DNA of 64,000 bases from an uncultured Bacteroidota bacterium (lineage in GTDB: Bacteria > Bacteroidota > Bacteroidia > AKYH767-A > OLB10): positions 1-64,000 of the forward strand of contig CAADHD010000010.1 in NCBI GenBank assembly GCA_900696575.1. The letters are read 5' to 3'. The position numbers were made by a program, and so were the translations under genes. Every line of letters starts with the position of its first letter. The stretch's first letter is position 1. Shown here in pieces: positions 17,107 to 27,971 of this stretch. The notes beneath the pieces are model-generated. The model was not told the DNA's origin. It did not search any database and saw only the letters and a program-made list of their open reading frames with translations.

Positions 17107-20100
17107 ATGAATACTTCCATCGGGAAACAACTAAAAGACCGCATCCTCATCATTGACGGGGCCATGGGAACCATGATTCAGCAGTATAAGCTAAAGGAGG
17201 AAGATTACCGCGGGGAACGGTTTAAAAACTGGAAAACCGAGCTGAAAGGCAACAACGATTTACTTTCCATCACACAGCCGGATATTATCAAAGCCATCCA
17301 TCTCGAATACCTGAAAGCAGGAGCCGATATTATTGAAACCAATACGTTTAATGCCCAACGTATTTCCTTAGCCGACTATCAGATGGAAGAACTGGCGTAT
17401 GAAATGAATCTGGAAGCAGCAAGAATTGCCGTGCAGGCGCGCAGTGAGTACAACATTCAACATTCATCCCCCGACATTCAACCATCGAAATTCATAGCAG
17501 GGGCATTAGGCCCTACTAACCGCACACTGAGTTTATCTCCTGATGTAAATAACCCCGGCTATCGTGCCGTAACATGGGATGAAGTGGTGCTGGCATACAC
17601 CGAACAAACACGAGGACTGATTGATGGCGGTGTGGATTTAATTCTGATTGAAACAGTTTTTGACACACTCAATGCGAAGGCAGCTTTGTTTGCCGTGCAA
17701 AGTGTGTTTGAAGAAAAAGGCATTGAACTTCCGGTTATGATTTCAGGAACCATTACCGATGCCAGCGGAAGAACGCTGTCTGGACAGACAGTTGAAGCAT
17801 TTCTCAATTCTGTTTCGCATTATCCGTTGCTCAGCATTGGTTTGAACTGCGCACTCGGTGCAAAAGAAATGCGACCCTATCTGGAAGAACTTTCGGAGAA
17901 AGCACCATTTTTTATTTCTGCTTATCCAAATGCCGGCTTGCCCAATCAATTTGGCCGGTACGATGAAACTCCGGAACAGATGTGCATGCAGATGGAAGAT
18001 TTTCTTTCCAGCGGTTTTGTAAATATGATTGGTGGCTGCTGCGGAACTACTCCCGAACATATTAAACACATTGCCGAACATGCACACAAACACCAGCCGC
18101 GTGTAATTCCCAAGGTGGAACCATATCTGCGGCTAAGCGGCCTGGAAGCCGTTACTCTTCGCCCGGAATCCAATTTTTTTAACGTTGGCGAACGTACTAA
18201 CGTAACCGGATCGAAAAAATTTCTCCGCCTGATTAAAGAAGAAAAATACGATGAAGCCTTAACCGTAGCACGTGAGCAGGTAGAAGGGGGCGCACAGGCT
18301 ATTGACATCAACATGGACGAAGGCATGCTCGATGCTGTTAAGGCCATGACTACTTTTTTAAATCTCATTGCTGCCGAACCCGACATTTCAAAAGTTCCTG
18401 TTATGCTTGATTCCTCAAAGTTTGAGGTGATAGAAGCCGGATTGAAATGCATTCAGGGAAAGGGAATTGTTAATTCCATCTCTATGAAAGGCGGGGAAGA
18501 AGAATTTATCCGTCAGGCTAAAACCATAAAAAAATATGGTGCGGCTGTTATCGTCATGCTGTTTGATGAACAGGGACAAGCCGACACCACACCGCGAAGA
18601 ATCGAAATTGCCAAACGCGCTTATGATATTCTGGTTAACCGGGTAAAATTTCCGGCACAGGATATCATTTTCGATCCTAACATTTTTCCCGTTGCCACTG
18701 GTATGGAAGAGCACCGTAAAAATGCTGTTAGTTTTTTTGAAGCCACAAAATGGATAAAAGAAAACCTGCCGCTGGCAAAAGTTTCAGGCGGAGTAAGCAA
18801 TGTTTCATTCTCCTTCCGCGGTAATGACCATGTGCGCGAAAGTATTCATGCAGCTTTTTTATATCACGGCATTAAAGCAGGAATGGATATGGGCATTGTA
18901 AATCCATCGCAGTTGATAGTGTATGATGAAATAGAAAATGAATTACTGGAGCTTGTAGAAGATGTATTACTGGATAGAAAAGCAGATGCAACAGATAAAT
19001 TAATCTCTTATGCAGAATCATTAAAAGGAAACCTCACCCGCGGCCACTCACCAAAAGAGAAGGGAGAAACCGAATGGCGAAAACTTCCCTTGCAGGAACG
19101 TATTACTCATTCACTGGTAAAAGGAATAACAGATTTTATCGAACAGGATATTGAAGAAGCGCGCCAGCAATTCAGCAAAGCGCTGGAAGTGATCGAAGGT
19201 CCGTTGATGAAAGGCATGAGCGTAGTTGGCGATTTATTCGGTGAAGGAAAAATGTTTTTGCCACAGGTGGTAAAGAGCGCCAGGGTGATGAAAAAGGCTG
19301 TGGCTTACCTTACTCCTTTTATTGAAGCTGAAAAAACCAAAGGTGAAACCAAAGGTAAAATCGTACTCGCAACCGTTAAAGGTGATGTACATGACATCGG
19401 AAAAAACATTGTGGGAGTAGTGCTGGCCTGTAACAATTATGATATTGTTGATCTGGGGGTGATGGTGCCGTGTGAAAAAATTTTAGCAAAAGCCAAAGAA
19501 GAAAAAGCAGATGTAATCGGTCTGAGCGGATTGATTACTCCATCGCTGGATGAAATGGTGCATGTGGCCAGAGAAATGCAGCGCGAGGGTCTTGAAATTC
19601 CGTTGCTCATTGGCGGAGCTACAACTTCCAAAGTACATACTGCCGTAAAAATTGAACCGAATTACTCAGGTGTGGTGGTGCATGTAAATGATGCTTCCCG
19701 CAGTGTACCGGTAGTAAGCAACCTGCTGTCTAAAGATTTGCAGAAAAAATATGGTGAAGAAGTTAAAGCTGAAAATGCGCGTACCCGCCAGTATCATCAG
19801 GCAGACCGGGCCAGGGGAAATTATGTTTCGATTGAGGATGCAAGAAAGAGCAGATTCGTTCCGGGAGAGCAAAGTATTTCCAAACCAAATTTGCCTGGTA
19901 TAACCGTTTTTGACAACTACAATTTATCGGAAATTGCCCGATACATTGACTGGACTCCGTTTTTCATCAGTTGGGAAATGAAAGGCAGTTATCCGAAAAT
20001 TTTAAAGGATCCGGTACGCGGAAAAGAAGCACAGAAACTTTTTGAGGATGCACAGGCCATGCTGAAAAAAATAATTGAAGAAAAATGGCTGACGGCAAAA

Positions 20101-20781
20101 GCGGTAGTGGGTATATTTCATGCTACTTCATCCGGTGATGATATTCTTGTATTTGATCAAACCAAGAAAAATCAGATGGCAGTTTTTCACACCATCCGGC
20201 AGCAAACTTTAAAATCAGATTCTCAAAAAAATGTAGCCTTATCGGATTTCATAAAAAGTGAAAATGATTTTATCGGTGCATTTGCCTTGAGTACCGGTTT
20301 CGGTATTGAAACCAGGATTGATGAATTTGAAAAAACACATGATGACTACTCCTCCATCATGCTTAAAGCCCTGGCCGACCGCTTAGCGGAAGCCTTTGCC
20401 GAACTCATGCATAAGAAAGTGAGGACAGAATTATGGGGTTATGCTGTATCAGAAAATTTATCAAACGAAGAACTCATTAAGGAAAAGTATCAGGGCATCC
20501 GCCCTGCACCGGGTTATCCGGCTCAGCCCGACCATACAGAAAAACTCACAATCTGGAAATTACTGGAAGTAGAAAAAAATACCGGAATTAAACTTACCGA
20601 AAGCATGGCCATGCACCCTGCAGCAGCCGTAAGCGGATTATATTTTGCACATCCCGATGCACATTATTTTTCGGTTGGTAAAATTCAGCGTGACCAGGTT
20701 GAAGATTACGCCCGCAGAAAAGGAATGACCGTGGCTGAAATGGAAAAATGGCTTGGAAGTATTCTGGGATATGGAAACTGA
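17107..20781 (+). CDS. metH: Cobalamin-dependent methionine synthase
   Basis: Transfers the methyl group of 5-methyltetrahydrofolate to homocysteine, making methionine. The protein is full length at 1224 residues. The homocysteine-binding domain (about 1-325) has the zinc Cys ligands in GLNCALGA and [12 protein letters not shown]. The pterin-binding domain (about 355-620) begins with [16 protein letters not shown]. The cobalamin domains (about 650-880) carry the cobalt-ligand motif [11 protein letters not shown], with [15 protein letters not shown] and [13 protein letters not shown]. The C-terminal activation domain (about 900-1220) ends with [15 protein letters not shown] and a [13 protein letters not shown] motif. 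It lies downstream of the SAM-I switch, mnmD and the decayed gene; no other promoter is evident, although the 33-base AT-rich gap before it could hold one. Confidence 0.98.
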   Translation: MNTSIGKQLKDRILIIDGAMGTMIQQYKLKEEDYRGERFKNWKTELKGNNDLLSITQPDIIKAIHLEYLKAGADIIETNTFNAQRISLADYQMEELAYEMNLEAARIAVQARSEYNIQHSSPDIQPSKFIAGALGPTNRTLSLSPDVNNPGYRAVTWDEVVLAYTEQTRGLIDGGVDLILIETVFDTLNAKAALFAVQSVFEEKGIELPVMISGTITDASGRTLSGQTVEAFLNSVSHYPLLSIGLNCALGAKEMRPYLEELSEKAPFFISAYPNAGLPNQFGRYDETPEQMCMQMEDFLSSGFVNMIGGCCGTTPEHIKHIAEHAHKHQPRVIPKVEPYLRLSGLEAVTLRPESNFFNVGERTNVTGSKKFLRLIKEEKYDEALTVAREQVEGGAQAIDINMDEGMLDAVKAMTTFLNLIAAEPDISKVPVMLDSSKFEVIEAGLKCIQGKGIVNSISMKGGEEEFIRQAKTIKKYGAAVIVMLFDEQGQADTTPRRIEIAKRAYDILVNRVKFPAQDIIFDPNIFPVATGMEEHRKNAVSFFEATKWIKENLPLAKVSGGVSNVSFSFRGNDHVRESIHAAFLYHGIKAGMDMGIVNPSQLIVYDEIENELLELVEDVLLDRKADATDKLISYAESLKGNLTRGHSPKEKGETEWRKLPLQERITHSLVKGITDFIEQDIEEARQQFSKALEVIEGPLMKGMSVVGDLFGEGKMFLPQVVKSARVMKKAVAYLTPFIEAEKTKGETKGKIVLATVKGDVHDIGKNIVGVVLACNNYDIVDLGVMVPCEKILAKAKEEKADVIGLSGLITPSLDEMVHVAREMQREGLEIPLLIGGATTSKVHTAVKIEPNYSGVVVHVNDASRSVPVVSNLLSKDLQKKYGEEVKAENARTRQYHQADRARGNYVSIEDARKSRFVPGEQSISKPNLPGITVFDNYNLSEIARYIDWTPFFISWEMKGSYPKILKDPVRGKEAQKLFEDAQAMLKKIIEEKWLTAKAVVGIFHATSSGDDILVFDQTKKNQMAVFHTIRQQTLKSDSQKNVALSDFIKSENDFIGAFALSTGFGIETRIDEFEKTHDDYSSIMLKALADRLAEAFAELMHKKVRTELWGYAVSENLSNEELIKEKYQGIRPAPGYPAQPDHTEKLTIWKLLEVEKNTGIKLTESMAMHPAAAVSGLYFAHPDAHYFSVGKIQRDQVEDYARRKGMTVAEMEKWLGSILGYGN

Positions 20782-20805
20782 TTTCTTCTGAATTCTCAAT
20801 TCCTT

Positions 20806-20813
20806 TACATTTG
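20806..20813 (+). promoter_or_regulatory. -7 box TACATTTG for accA
   Basis: Exact TAnnTTTG match with only 5 bases between it and the accA ATG, so the mRNA is expected to be leaderless or nearly so. Confidence 0.6.
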
Positions 20814-20818
20814 TTGCC

Positions 20819-21772
20819 ATGAATTTTCTTGATTTCGAAAAACCCATCAGCGAACTTACGGAGCAGCTTGAGAAAGCAAAACAGATTGGTGCTAAAGGAA
20901 AAATCAATACCGATAAGTTAGTAGCTGAACTTGAACAAAAAATTGAAGAAGCGCGCGAAACCATTTACAAAAGCCTTACCCCCTGGCAGAAGGTTCAGGT
21001 GTCACGTCATCCTGACCGGCCTTATTCGCTTGATTACATCAATGCCATTACCGAAGGAAACTTTATAGAATTGTTTGGCGACCGTAATGTTCGCGATGAT
21101 AAAGCCATGATTGGCGGCATGGGTTTGGTTGACGGAAAATCCATCATGTTCATCGGCCAGCAGAAAGGCAACAATACCAAGATGAGGCAGTACCGTAATT
21201 TCGGAATGCCGAATCCTGAAGGTTACCGGAAAGCGTTACGATTAATGAAACTTGCCGAAAAATTCGGTAAACCTGTGGTTACTTTTATTGATACTCCCGG
21301 TGCCTATCCCGGCTTAGAGGCAGAAGAACGCGGACAGGGTGAAGCCATTGCCCGCAATCTTTTCGAAATGGCACGATTAAAAGTTCCGGTTATCTGTTTC
21401 ATCATTGGCGAAGGCGCTTCGGGTGGAGCATTGGGAATTGGGATAGGTGATAAAGTCATCATGCTTGAATTCACTTGGTACTCTGTTATTTCTCCCGAAT
21501 CGTGCTCTTCGATTTTATGGCGTAATTGGGATAACAAAGAAAAAGCGGCTGAAGCCCTTAAACTCACCGCTACAGACATGCTCAGCCTTAAGCTTATTGA
21601 TGGAATTCTGAAAGAACCCGTTGGCGGTGCTCACAGCCATCCCGAAAAAATGTTTCACTCGGTAAAATCTGAGCTGATGAAACAGTTGAATAAACTTTCA
21701 TCCATCCCTGCTGATGAACTGGTAAACAAGAGGATTGAAAAATTCTGCAGCATGGGCGTTTATTCGGAATAA
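20819..21772 (+). CDS. accA: Acetyl-CoA carboxylase carboxyltransferase alpha
   Basis: Alpha subunit of the carboxyltransferase that moves carboxyl from biotin carboxyl carrier protein to acetyl-CoA, giving malonyl-CoA for fatty acid synthesis. The protein has 317 residues, the normal size. The N-terminus [19 protein letters not shown] and the paired helices are typical. The core shows [38 protein letters not shown] and [17 protein letters not shown], which form the CoA-binding crotonase-like fold. It has its own promoter box 5 bases before the ATG and is followed by dnaB, which also has its own promoter. AccD is not in the window. Confidence 0.97.
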   Translation: MNFLDFEKPISELTEQLEKAKQIGAKGKINTDKLVAELEQKIEEARETIYKSLTPWQKVQVSRHPDRPYSLDYINAITEGNFIELFGDRNVRDDKAMIGGMGLVDGKSIMFIGQQKGNNTKMRQYRNFGMPNPEGYRKALRLMKLAEKFGKPVVTFIDTPGAYPGLEAEERGQGEAIARNLFEMARLKVPVICFIIGEGASGGALGIGIGDKVIMLEFTWYSVISPESCSSILWRNWDNKEKAAEALKLTATDMLSLKLIDGILKEPVGGAHSHPEKMFHSVKSELMKQLNKLSSIPADELVNKRIEKFCSMGVYSE

Positions 21773-21888
21773 TTTCCAATTCTCATAGTCAATTTTTCCT
21801 TTATCCATTGAATGAAAATTCACGATATGGGATGTGCATGTTGAAAACTAAATTCCGTTTTTTTCATTTCAGCCTTCCGAGGTTAGGC

Positions 21889-21896
21889 TACTTTTG
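21889..21896 (+). promoter_or_regulatory. -7 box TACTTTTG for dnaB
   Basis: Exact TAnnTTTG match 36 bases before the dnaB ATG. Confidence 0.55.
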
Positions 21897-21932
21897 AAAC
21901 CCTTTTAAAAAACCACAACCTTTTTAATTAAG

Positions 21933-23456
21933 ATGGCAACGAAGCAGAAGACAGAATTTGAATCGAAGAGAGCAAAATCGAAAAGCCTGTTAGCCCAGCA
22001 ACAAGTCCTTTCCGGAATGGGTAAACTTCCGCCCCAGGCCCTCGACCTTGAAGAAGCTGTACTGGGAGCTTTGATGCTTGAAAAAAATGCGCTCACTGCA
22101 GTCATTGACATATTACATGCAGAATGCTTTTACTCCGATGCCCATCAGAAAATTTTTAAGGCTATTAAAAATCTCTTTTCCAATACCAAACCTATTGACA
22201 TGCTTACGGTGATTGAGCAATTGAAGTCACAGGGCGATTTGGAAATGGTCGGAGGTCCTCATTACATTACACAACTCACCATGCGGGTGGCTTCAGCAGC
22301 CAATATTGAATACCATGCGCGAATTATCCTTCAAAAATATATTCAGCGCGAACTAATCCGCATCTCCAGCGAAACCATTCAGGATGCCTATGAAGATACG
22401 AACGATGTACTTGACCTGCTTGATAAAGCTGAACAAAATCTCTTCGCTATTTCTGAAACGAATGTAAGACGTAAATACATGGATATGTCCATGCTTGTTC
22501 GCAAAGCGGTAGCAGAAATTGAAACGGCCAGCAACAACCAGCAGGAAATAATTGGTGTACCCAGCGGTTTTACCGACCTTGATCGGTTTACACTCGGCTG
22601 GCAGAAGTCTGACCTTGTTATAGTAGCTGCCCGGCCGGCCATGGGTAAAACCTCATTCGTTCTATCCTTGGCAAGAAATGCAGCCGTACGTTTTAAAAAA
22701 CCGGTTGCTTTTTTTTCTTTGGAAATGTCGTCCACACAATTGGTAAACAGGCTGATTTCTTCCGAATCAGAAATTGCTTCCGATAAACTGCGCAAAGGAA
22801 ACCTTGCCCAGCATGAATGGGAGCAACTCCATGCCAGGATTTCTGAAATTACCAATGCTCCCATTTACATAGACGACTCCCCTGCTCTTTCTGTTTTCGA
22901 GTTCCGTGCTAAATGCAGAAGATTGAAAGCGGAACATAACATTGAACTCGTAGTAATTGATTACCTTCAGTTAATGGTTTCCGGAAACGATTCAAAAAAT
23001 GGAACACGCGAACAGGAAATAAGCTACATATCACGTTCGCTCAAGAGTATTGCCAAAGAATTGGAAATTCCGGTTATTGCCCTTTCGCAGTTAAGCCGTG
23101 CTGTTGAAACACGAAAGGAAAGTAAGAAGCCCATACTATCTGACCTTCGTGAGTCAGGCGCCATTGAACAAGATGCCGATATGGTGCTATTTATATACCG
23201 TCCCGAGTATCATGGATTTGATCAGGACGAAAGCGGAAACCCCACCCGTGGTCTTGCACAGATTATTGTTGCTAAAAACAGAAACGGTTCCGTTGGCGAA
23301 GTAAACCTACGCTTTATCGAACACCTTACCCGATTTACGGATTACGATGCTTACGGATTTCAGGATGATACTCCTGCCTTCAATCCCAACATTACAGACC
23401 GCATAACACGTAAATCGCGTATGGACGAAGTGAGCGATGATGGAACTCCGTTTTAA
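21933..23456 (+). CDS. dnaB: Replicative DNA helicase DnaB
   Basis: Hexameric 5'-3' helicase that unwinds DNA at the replication fork. The 507-residue protein has the N-terminal primase-interacting domain (PQALDLEEAVLGALMLEKNAL) and the RecA-like C-terminal ATPase with Walker A ARPAMGKTSFVLSLARNA, the motif FSLEMSSTQLVNRL, Walker B LVVIDYLQLM and the arginine-finger region SDLRESGAIEQDADMVLFIYR. No intein interrupts it. The start ATG follows the A/T-rich TTTTAATTAAG. The last bases overlap the convergent phhB-like gene by 4 bases. Confidence 0.98.
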   Translation: MATKQKTEFESKRAKSKSLLAQQQVLSGMGKLPPQALDLEEAVLGALMLEKNALTAVIDILHAECFYSDAHQKIFKAIKNLFSNTKPIDMLTVIEQLKSQGDLEMVGGPHYITQLTMRVASAANIEYHARIILQKYIQRELIRISSETIQDAYEDTNDVLDLLDKAEQNLFAISETNVRRKYMDMSMLVRKAVAEIETASNNQQEIIGVPSGFTDLDRFTLGWQKSDLVIVAARPAMGKTSFVLSLARNAAVRFKKPVAFFSLEMSSTQLVNRLISSESEIASDKLRKGNLAQHEWEQLHARISEITNAPIYIDDSPALSVFEFRAKCRRLKAEHNIELVVIDYLQLMVSGNDSKNGTREQEISYISRSLKSIAKELEIPVIALSQLSRAVETRKESKKPILSDLRESGAIEQDADMVLFIYRPEYHGFDQDESGNPTRGLAQIIVAKNRNGSVGEVNLRFIEHLTRFTDYDAYGFQDDTPAFNPNITDRITRKSRMDEVSDDGTPF

Positions 23457-23692
23457 TTAGCTCCAGCAACAACATCAATTGCTTCGGCTAATTTTCTGTC
23501 TTTATCGGTTATGGTATTGCCGGCATCATGTGTACTGAGTTTGATGTGAACGCGGTTATACACATTGCTCCAGTCGGGATGGTGATTCATTTGCTCGGCA
23601 AGCATAGCAACACGCGTCATGAATGCAAATGCTTCTGAAAAATTTTTAAACTGAAAAGTTTTCTGCAGGCTGTTGTCTTTTTCGGTCCACAT
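23453..23692 (-). CDS. 4a-hydroxytetrahydrobiopterin dehydratase
   Basis: A 79-residue pterin-4a-carbinolamine dehydratase (PhhB/PCD family), which regenerates pterin cofactor by dehydration, usually for aromatic amino acid hydroxylases. The family motif with the catalytic His pair is present: AEQMNHHPDWSNVYNRVHIKLSTH in outline (His-His-Pro then Asn-x-Val-x-x-x-Leu/Ile-x-Thr-His). The domain is slightly short at the N-terminus compared with about 95 residues, as in some Bacteroidota members. Its stop codon overlaps the dnaB stop region by 4 bases, tail to tail. No aromatic amino acid hydroxylase gene is in the window. Confidence 0.93.
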   Translation of the reverse strand: MWTEKDNSLQKTFQFKNFSEAFAFMTRVAMLAEQMNHHPDWSNVYNRVHIKLSTHDAGNTITDKDRKLAEAIDVVAGAN

Positions 23693-23738
23693 GATTGTTG
23701 GGTTTTTGCTTATGACAAAAGTATGCTTTGCTCGGTTT

Positions 23739-26700
23739 TCAGAAAAACGCTCTCAGCTCCACACCTCCGGTGTGAATGGCTTTGTTGTTTTCGGTTTTAC
23801 GGCCATCGTAATTAAGTGTAAGCTGCAGAAATCCGGAAAGTGTCCGCTGAATGTTCAATCCCCATGTGTAATTGATTCCTTTATTCAATCCTTCGAGCAT
23901 CTCATAGGCCAATGAAGAATTTTCTTTCCCATTGTAAACAATACGGATGGTATTGAACTTAACGGTGATAATTCCTTTCTGCACATTGCTGAATTTGATT
24001 TCTGTTCCACCGCGATGCTGCTCCGAAAACTCACCCGTAAGCTGGGGGCTGTTTTTCTTTAGCTTGTATTCGTAAATAAAAGAAATCCTCCAGTTGGTTC
24101 CATGCTGAAAATTAAACCGGCTTTCGGAAGTGAAGAGTTCAAGATTGTAATCACGTTCCGAAAAATAATCGGAGCGATTCAGTTTTCTGCCTGCTTCCAG
24201 CACTTGCTGCAGACCATAGCTGCGGCTGAAGTTAAGCCGTGCATTCAAAATTAATCTTTCCAGTCTTCGCGATTCAATACCGTTTGTCAATAGCGTATTT
24301 CCTCCATTGCGGTCATAAGTCAAGTCTGTTCCGAAACGGGTACTGGTACGATTAAAAAAAACAGTATTGCGAAGGGAGGAAGAGGCTGAGATGAGCAGTG
24401 TATCGTCAATGTTGTTTTCAAAGGGATTTAATCCTTTCCAGATGTCATCCGTCAGATTTTTGTTTTCAATACGTAATGAAAACTGATCAGAAAACCGGGA
24501 AATAACTTTTCCGGGTTTTGATTTTCGTTTTGAAGCTGCGGCCGGATTCAGTCCGGTAACAAAACCAAGCTGGTTGAATTTGGTGCGCACATATTCGTTG
24601 GTGGGAGTAAACACACGAATGTAATTGGCCTGGTCTTTAAAAGCGGCCGTTTCAAACTCGTTGAGTTGCGGAATGCCATCACCATTGTAATCAATCCAGG
24701 CAAAGATGCCTGTACCATCGGCAACTTTCACGTAGGTAAATTCGCGTTTCTGCTCCTGGCCGCTGCCAGCTTCATAAAAAGTATTTAGTGTGATGGCACT
24801 GTTAGCAAAGCTTCCGGTGTATTCAACTCGGTTAAGCAGGTTGCGGTCATCCTTCAGTTGAACAAGTTCAGGCTGCAGCACTTTCAGTTTACGGTAATGA
24901 GCCGAGAATAAAATTTTTGAATTTACATCAGGCAGCCAGGCAATGCTTCCTTTGGTTTCATCGGCTCTGACGGCACGGTTGAATGAATTGTTTTTTAATC
25001 CGTCATCATAGCGTACAGAATAATCGGCTGCATACTGCCATTTGGCAGTATCGCCATTGGTAAGGTAAGCACCAAAACGCTGATTGGAAAAGGAGGATAA
25101 GGTTAATGAATCGCTGCCTGGAAAATAAAGTTTGTTATTCTCTATTGAAAATTTTCCTCCCGCTGTAAAACGCGAAAAGAAACGGTTTGATAAATCGGCA
25201 TTGCCGCGGATGAACTTTGATTTTGACTGACTCCCTGAAGTACTAAGATAACTTCCATCTGTAATTAATTTGATTGTTTTGAATCCTGTAGAAACTCCAG
25301 CCAGATGCATAATGCCCCTGAACGCGCTGCCTTGCCGGAAGGTGTTGATTGAATAATCAAACCGGTGCATTTGCTTCTCAATACCGGCTGATGCGATGAA
25401 TGCATTCTCTTCCGAAGCAACTGTAATTCCTGCAAGATTCCAGTCGCGGGTAAATTCAGAAGGACGATAATTTTCAATCGGCTTAAAATTCTTACCGGTA
25501 TGTTCGGCTTTCAGCCCGGTTTTGAGATTCCATCCATCTGTTTTTTCTTCAAGCAGAAAGGATTTTTTTATAGCAGCGCTTACGGCAATTCCCGCATCAT
25601 TGCTTTTATCAATTTTCGAAAAGGTGTTTACATCGTAATTGCTCAGTGCGCCTTCGGCTTTTATGATTCCGGTTTTATCAAAAGTATAATCAGCACCAAG
25701 GGTAATAAGTTGCTGGCTGCGTGGAGCAATGAGCAATCGTACCGGCTCAAATCTTCCCTGTGGCACACCGCCTACAGGAGGGACAAATTCAAACACACGC
25801 CCGTTAGCTGCGGAGCGTACCTGTACGTAATTGCCGTTGCCCTGGCCGACATCGGTAAACGAAAGCCTGTATTTTGCCACTGTTGAATCAGTAGAGTAAC
25901 GGTAAAACGAAAATCCTGCAGAATCAATTCGGGCATACAGCACTTCGTTGATGCTGAAAGCTACCGAATCGGCAGAAAGGTAAAATGCTTGTGAAGTATT
26001 ATCGCCAAGCGAAGCAAGAAACATTTTTTGTTCATCGCTTAAATCCTGAAGCAAAGGCTGGTTCCTGCTGTCCTGCTCGGAATAGATATTCAGTTTCAGT
26101 TTCAGTATTTCCGTACTCCATTCGTTATTGAAGTAAAGCAATGAACGTGCATAGTTTTTATCGGAATACTCAAACTCGGCAATGATGCGTTTGTCTTTGG
26201 TCATCAGCACACGCGGAGTAAAGGTTAATTCAGCCGTGTTGTAATCCATTACATAATCGTATTCCTGCCCGCGTTGCAGGAGGATTCCATCCACAAAAAT
26301 TTTTTCTGTACCGGAAAGCACTACAATGAAGGCTTCGTTTTGAGCCCCGCGCAGTTTGTACGGCCCCTGATTTCCTTCAATACCATTGAACACATTCCGT
26401 GCATATCGTCCCTTACTCAGCGCAGCGGCAATGCCGGTTTTCATTTTTGATTTTTCTCCCAAATCAAACTCTGTTGAAAACATTCCGCCTTGTGCCTTTT
26501 TATAGAAGTTCATGAAATAACTGTCAGGACGTTTCAATTCATAATCACCGGCCGTCAGCTGGCTTTTGCCTTTTGACAGGCGAATGAAAACTTTATCAAA
26601 ATCGTTTATCTGCTGAGTATTGCCCTGCGGTTGTACAGGAATGTTGTTGTCAGTAATAGCAGCCAGTATTTCCACTTCCTCACTGATCTTGCCGGCCATC

Positions 26701-27188
26701 TGCAGGTTAAGCGAAGAGTTTACAATAACATCCTGATTGTTTCCGAATGAAATTCCGCGTGAAATGCTTCCTGTTTTACTAAGTCCGTCCAGTTTTGTCA
26801 TCAATCCTCCTTGCGTAACTTTTCTGTATTCATCGGGATTGTACAAACCGCTCAGAGATTTTTCAATTACGGTTTGCTGTCGGTTGTAATACTTTTTGGT
26901 GAGGAGGATGGGGAAAACTTTATAGCTGACAGCAATTGAATCAGCAGAAATAGAAGAATAGGCTGCGTTGTTTTTATTCCAGATGAGCAATGCTTTTTCG
27001 CTGATGATAACAAAAGCACCTGAATCAATACCATTAATCAGGAATGAACCGGGAATAATACTGAGCGTATCAAGTTCAATTGTATCGGCATGAATGGAAA
27101 TCGTTTTCATCCTCAGATTGGAAAAATCCTGTGCCCATGCTGAAACGGAAAGGCAGCAGCACCATAGCAGGATGATAATCCTTTTCAT
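23739..27188 (-). CDS. Large outer-membrane beta-barrel protein, unknown role
   Basis: A 1149-residue secreted protein with a clear signal peptide (IIILLWCCCLSVSAWAQ). I recognise it as a family conserved in Bacteroidota but know no function. The N-terminal part contains the well-kept stretch GSISRGISFGNNQDVIVNSS and AAITDNNIPVQPQGNTQQI, then QLTAGDYELKRPDSYFMNF. The rest is alternating polar and hydrophobic beta strands with many aromatic residues, and the chain ends GVELRAFF. A terminal Phe is the usual beta-barrel assembly signal, so an outer-membrane barrel is likely. It lies 46 bases upstream of phhB on the same strand. Confidence 0.75.
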   Translation of the reverse strand: MKRIIILLWCCCLSVSAWAQDFSNLRMKTISIHADTIELDTLSIIPGSFLINGIDSGAFVIISEKALLIWNKNNAAYSSISADSIAVSYKVFPILLTKKYYNRQQTVIEKSLSGLYNPDEYRKVTQGGLMTKLDGLSKTGSISRGISFGNNQDVIVNSSLNLQMAGKISEEVEILAAITDNNIPVQPQGNTQQINDFDKVFIRLSKGKSQLTAGDYELKRPDSYFMNFYKKAQGGMFSTEFDLGEKSKMKTGIAAALSKGRYARNVFNGIEGNQGPYKLRGAQNEAFIVVLSGTEKIFVDGILLQRGQEYDYVMDYNTAELTFTPRVLMTKDKRIIAEFEYSDKNYARSLLYFNNEWSTEILKLKLNIYSEQDSRNQPLLQDLSDEQKMFLASLGDNTSQAFYLSADSVAFSINEVLYARIDSAGFSFYRYSTDSTVAKYRLSFTDVGQGNGNYVQVRSAANGRVFEFVPPVGGVPQGRFEPVRLLIAPRSQQLITLGADYTFDKTGIIKAEGALSNYDVNTFSKIDKSNDAGIAVSAAIKKSFLLEEKTDGWNLKTGLKAEHTGKNFKPIENYRPSEFTRDWNLAGITVASEENAFIASAGIEKQMHRFDYSINTFRQGSAFRGIMHLAGVSTGFKTIKLITDGSYLSTSGSQSKSKFIRGNADLSNRFFSRFTAGGKFSIENNKLYFPGSDSLTLSSFSNQRFGAYLTNGDTAKWQYAADYSVRYDDGLKNNSFNRAVRADETKGSIAWLPDVNSKILFSAHYRKLKVLQPELVQLKDDRNLLNRVEYTGSFANSAITLNTFYEAGSGQEQKREFTYVKVADGTGIFAWIDYNGDGIPQLNEFETAAFKDQANYIRVFTPTNEYVRTKFNQLGFVTGLNPAAASKRKSKPGKVISRFSDQFSLRIENKNLTDDIWKGLNPFENNIDDTLLISASSSLRNTVFFNRTSTRFGTDLTYDRNGGNTLLTNGIESRRLERLILNARLNFSRSYGLQQVLEAGRKLNRSDYFSERDYNLELFTSESRFNFQHGTNWRISFIYEYKLKKNSPQLTGEFSEQHRGGTEIKFSNVQKGIITVKFNTIRIVYNGKENSSLAYEMLEGLNKGINYTWGLNIQRTLSGFLQLTLNYDGRKTENNKAIHTGGVELRAFF

Positions 27189-27301
27189 GATTTACCGGAG
27201 GGGAGCGGGAGTAAAGCTAAAACAAATGAACCGTTGGGAGGGGGAACGGATCAGAGGGAAGAAAATTTTCTATATGCTGAATCAAGCTGCAGTAAACTTT
27301 A

Positions 27302-27685
27302 TCATGGCAATGGTGAAATTGCAGGCTCCGCCTTCTGCTTCTTAATCTTCTTCGGCAAATGAAAAACGTAGTAATAGAAAATAAGCAGCAGGCCGATGAG
27401 AAAAAAGATAAAGGCAAAATGACGCAATGAATCTTCAAAGAAAAACTCACCGGTCATCCAGATGGAATTGGCAACAATCCAACTGCAAACGGCAAGGTTG
27501 TGAAGCAATTCGGTACGGCTGGTTCGCATGCGCCAGGTAAGGTAAAAAGCCAAGGAAAGCGTTGGCACTACCATAAACATTCCCATGGCTTTGTAATTGA
27601 GCACCCAGCAGGTGTCTTTCAGAAGCCACATGAGGATGTGCATGTTTTCAAATTTCCGGATTTCTTTAGTGATGACTATTGCCAT
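27302..27685 (-). CDS. Small conserved membrane protein
   Basis: A 127-residue protein from the ATG at 27685 (MAIVITKEIRKFENMHILMW). An upstream in-frame start would add 15 residues with no support. At least three hydrophobic helices are visible (KAMGMFMVVPTLSLAFYLTW, NLAVCSWIVANSIWMTGEFF, FAFIFFLIGLLLIFYYYVF), followed by a short basic tail. I recognise similar proteins in other Bacteroidota, with conserved WLLKDTCW and NLAVCSWI motifs, but their function is unknown. It lies 113 bases upstream of the outer-membrane protein gene, on the same strand. Confidence 0.7.
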   Translation of the reverse strand: MAIVITKEIRKFENMHILMWLLKDTCWVLNYKAMGMFMVVPTLSLAFYLTWRMRTSRTELLHNLAVCSWIVANSIWMTGEFFFEDSLRHFAFIFFLIGLLLIFYYYVFHLPKKIKKQKAEPAISPLP

Positions 27686-27730
27686 AGATTTATTTGCTTT
27701 ACGGCAACAAAGAAATAGTTTTGGAAGCAT

Positions 27731-27971
27731 TGATTATGAAAGCACAGCACTGTTTTTACCCCTGAACAGGAACAGCAGAAAAAATTACTGAACTTTTATT
27801 CCTGTGTAAAGAGGGTTATTGCTTCTTCTGTTTTTTACGTTTTACTTTTATTTTTCCATGTGTTTAGCCGGCTTTAAATTTTGGGAGCAATAAAGAACCG
27901 TTCATTGCTTCGCTTTGCAATGTTTGTGTTCTGTTTCTGGATTAAAGGCGATTCATTTATTTATTGAAATT
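27731..27971. other. Intergenic stretch without genes
   Basis: No supported gene. It contains a perfect 6-bp inverted repeat, CATTGC at 27903-27908 and GCAATG at 27917-27922, near the 3' end of plsC. No T run follows it on the plsC strand, so it is not called a terminator. The left half is T-rich on the plus strand. Confidence 0.5.
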
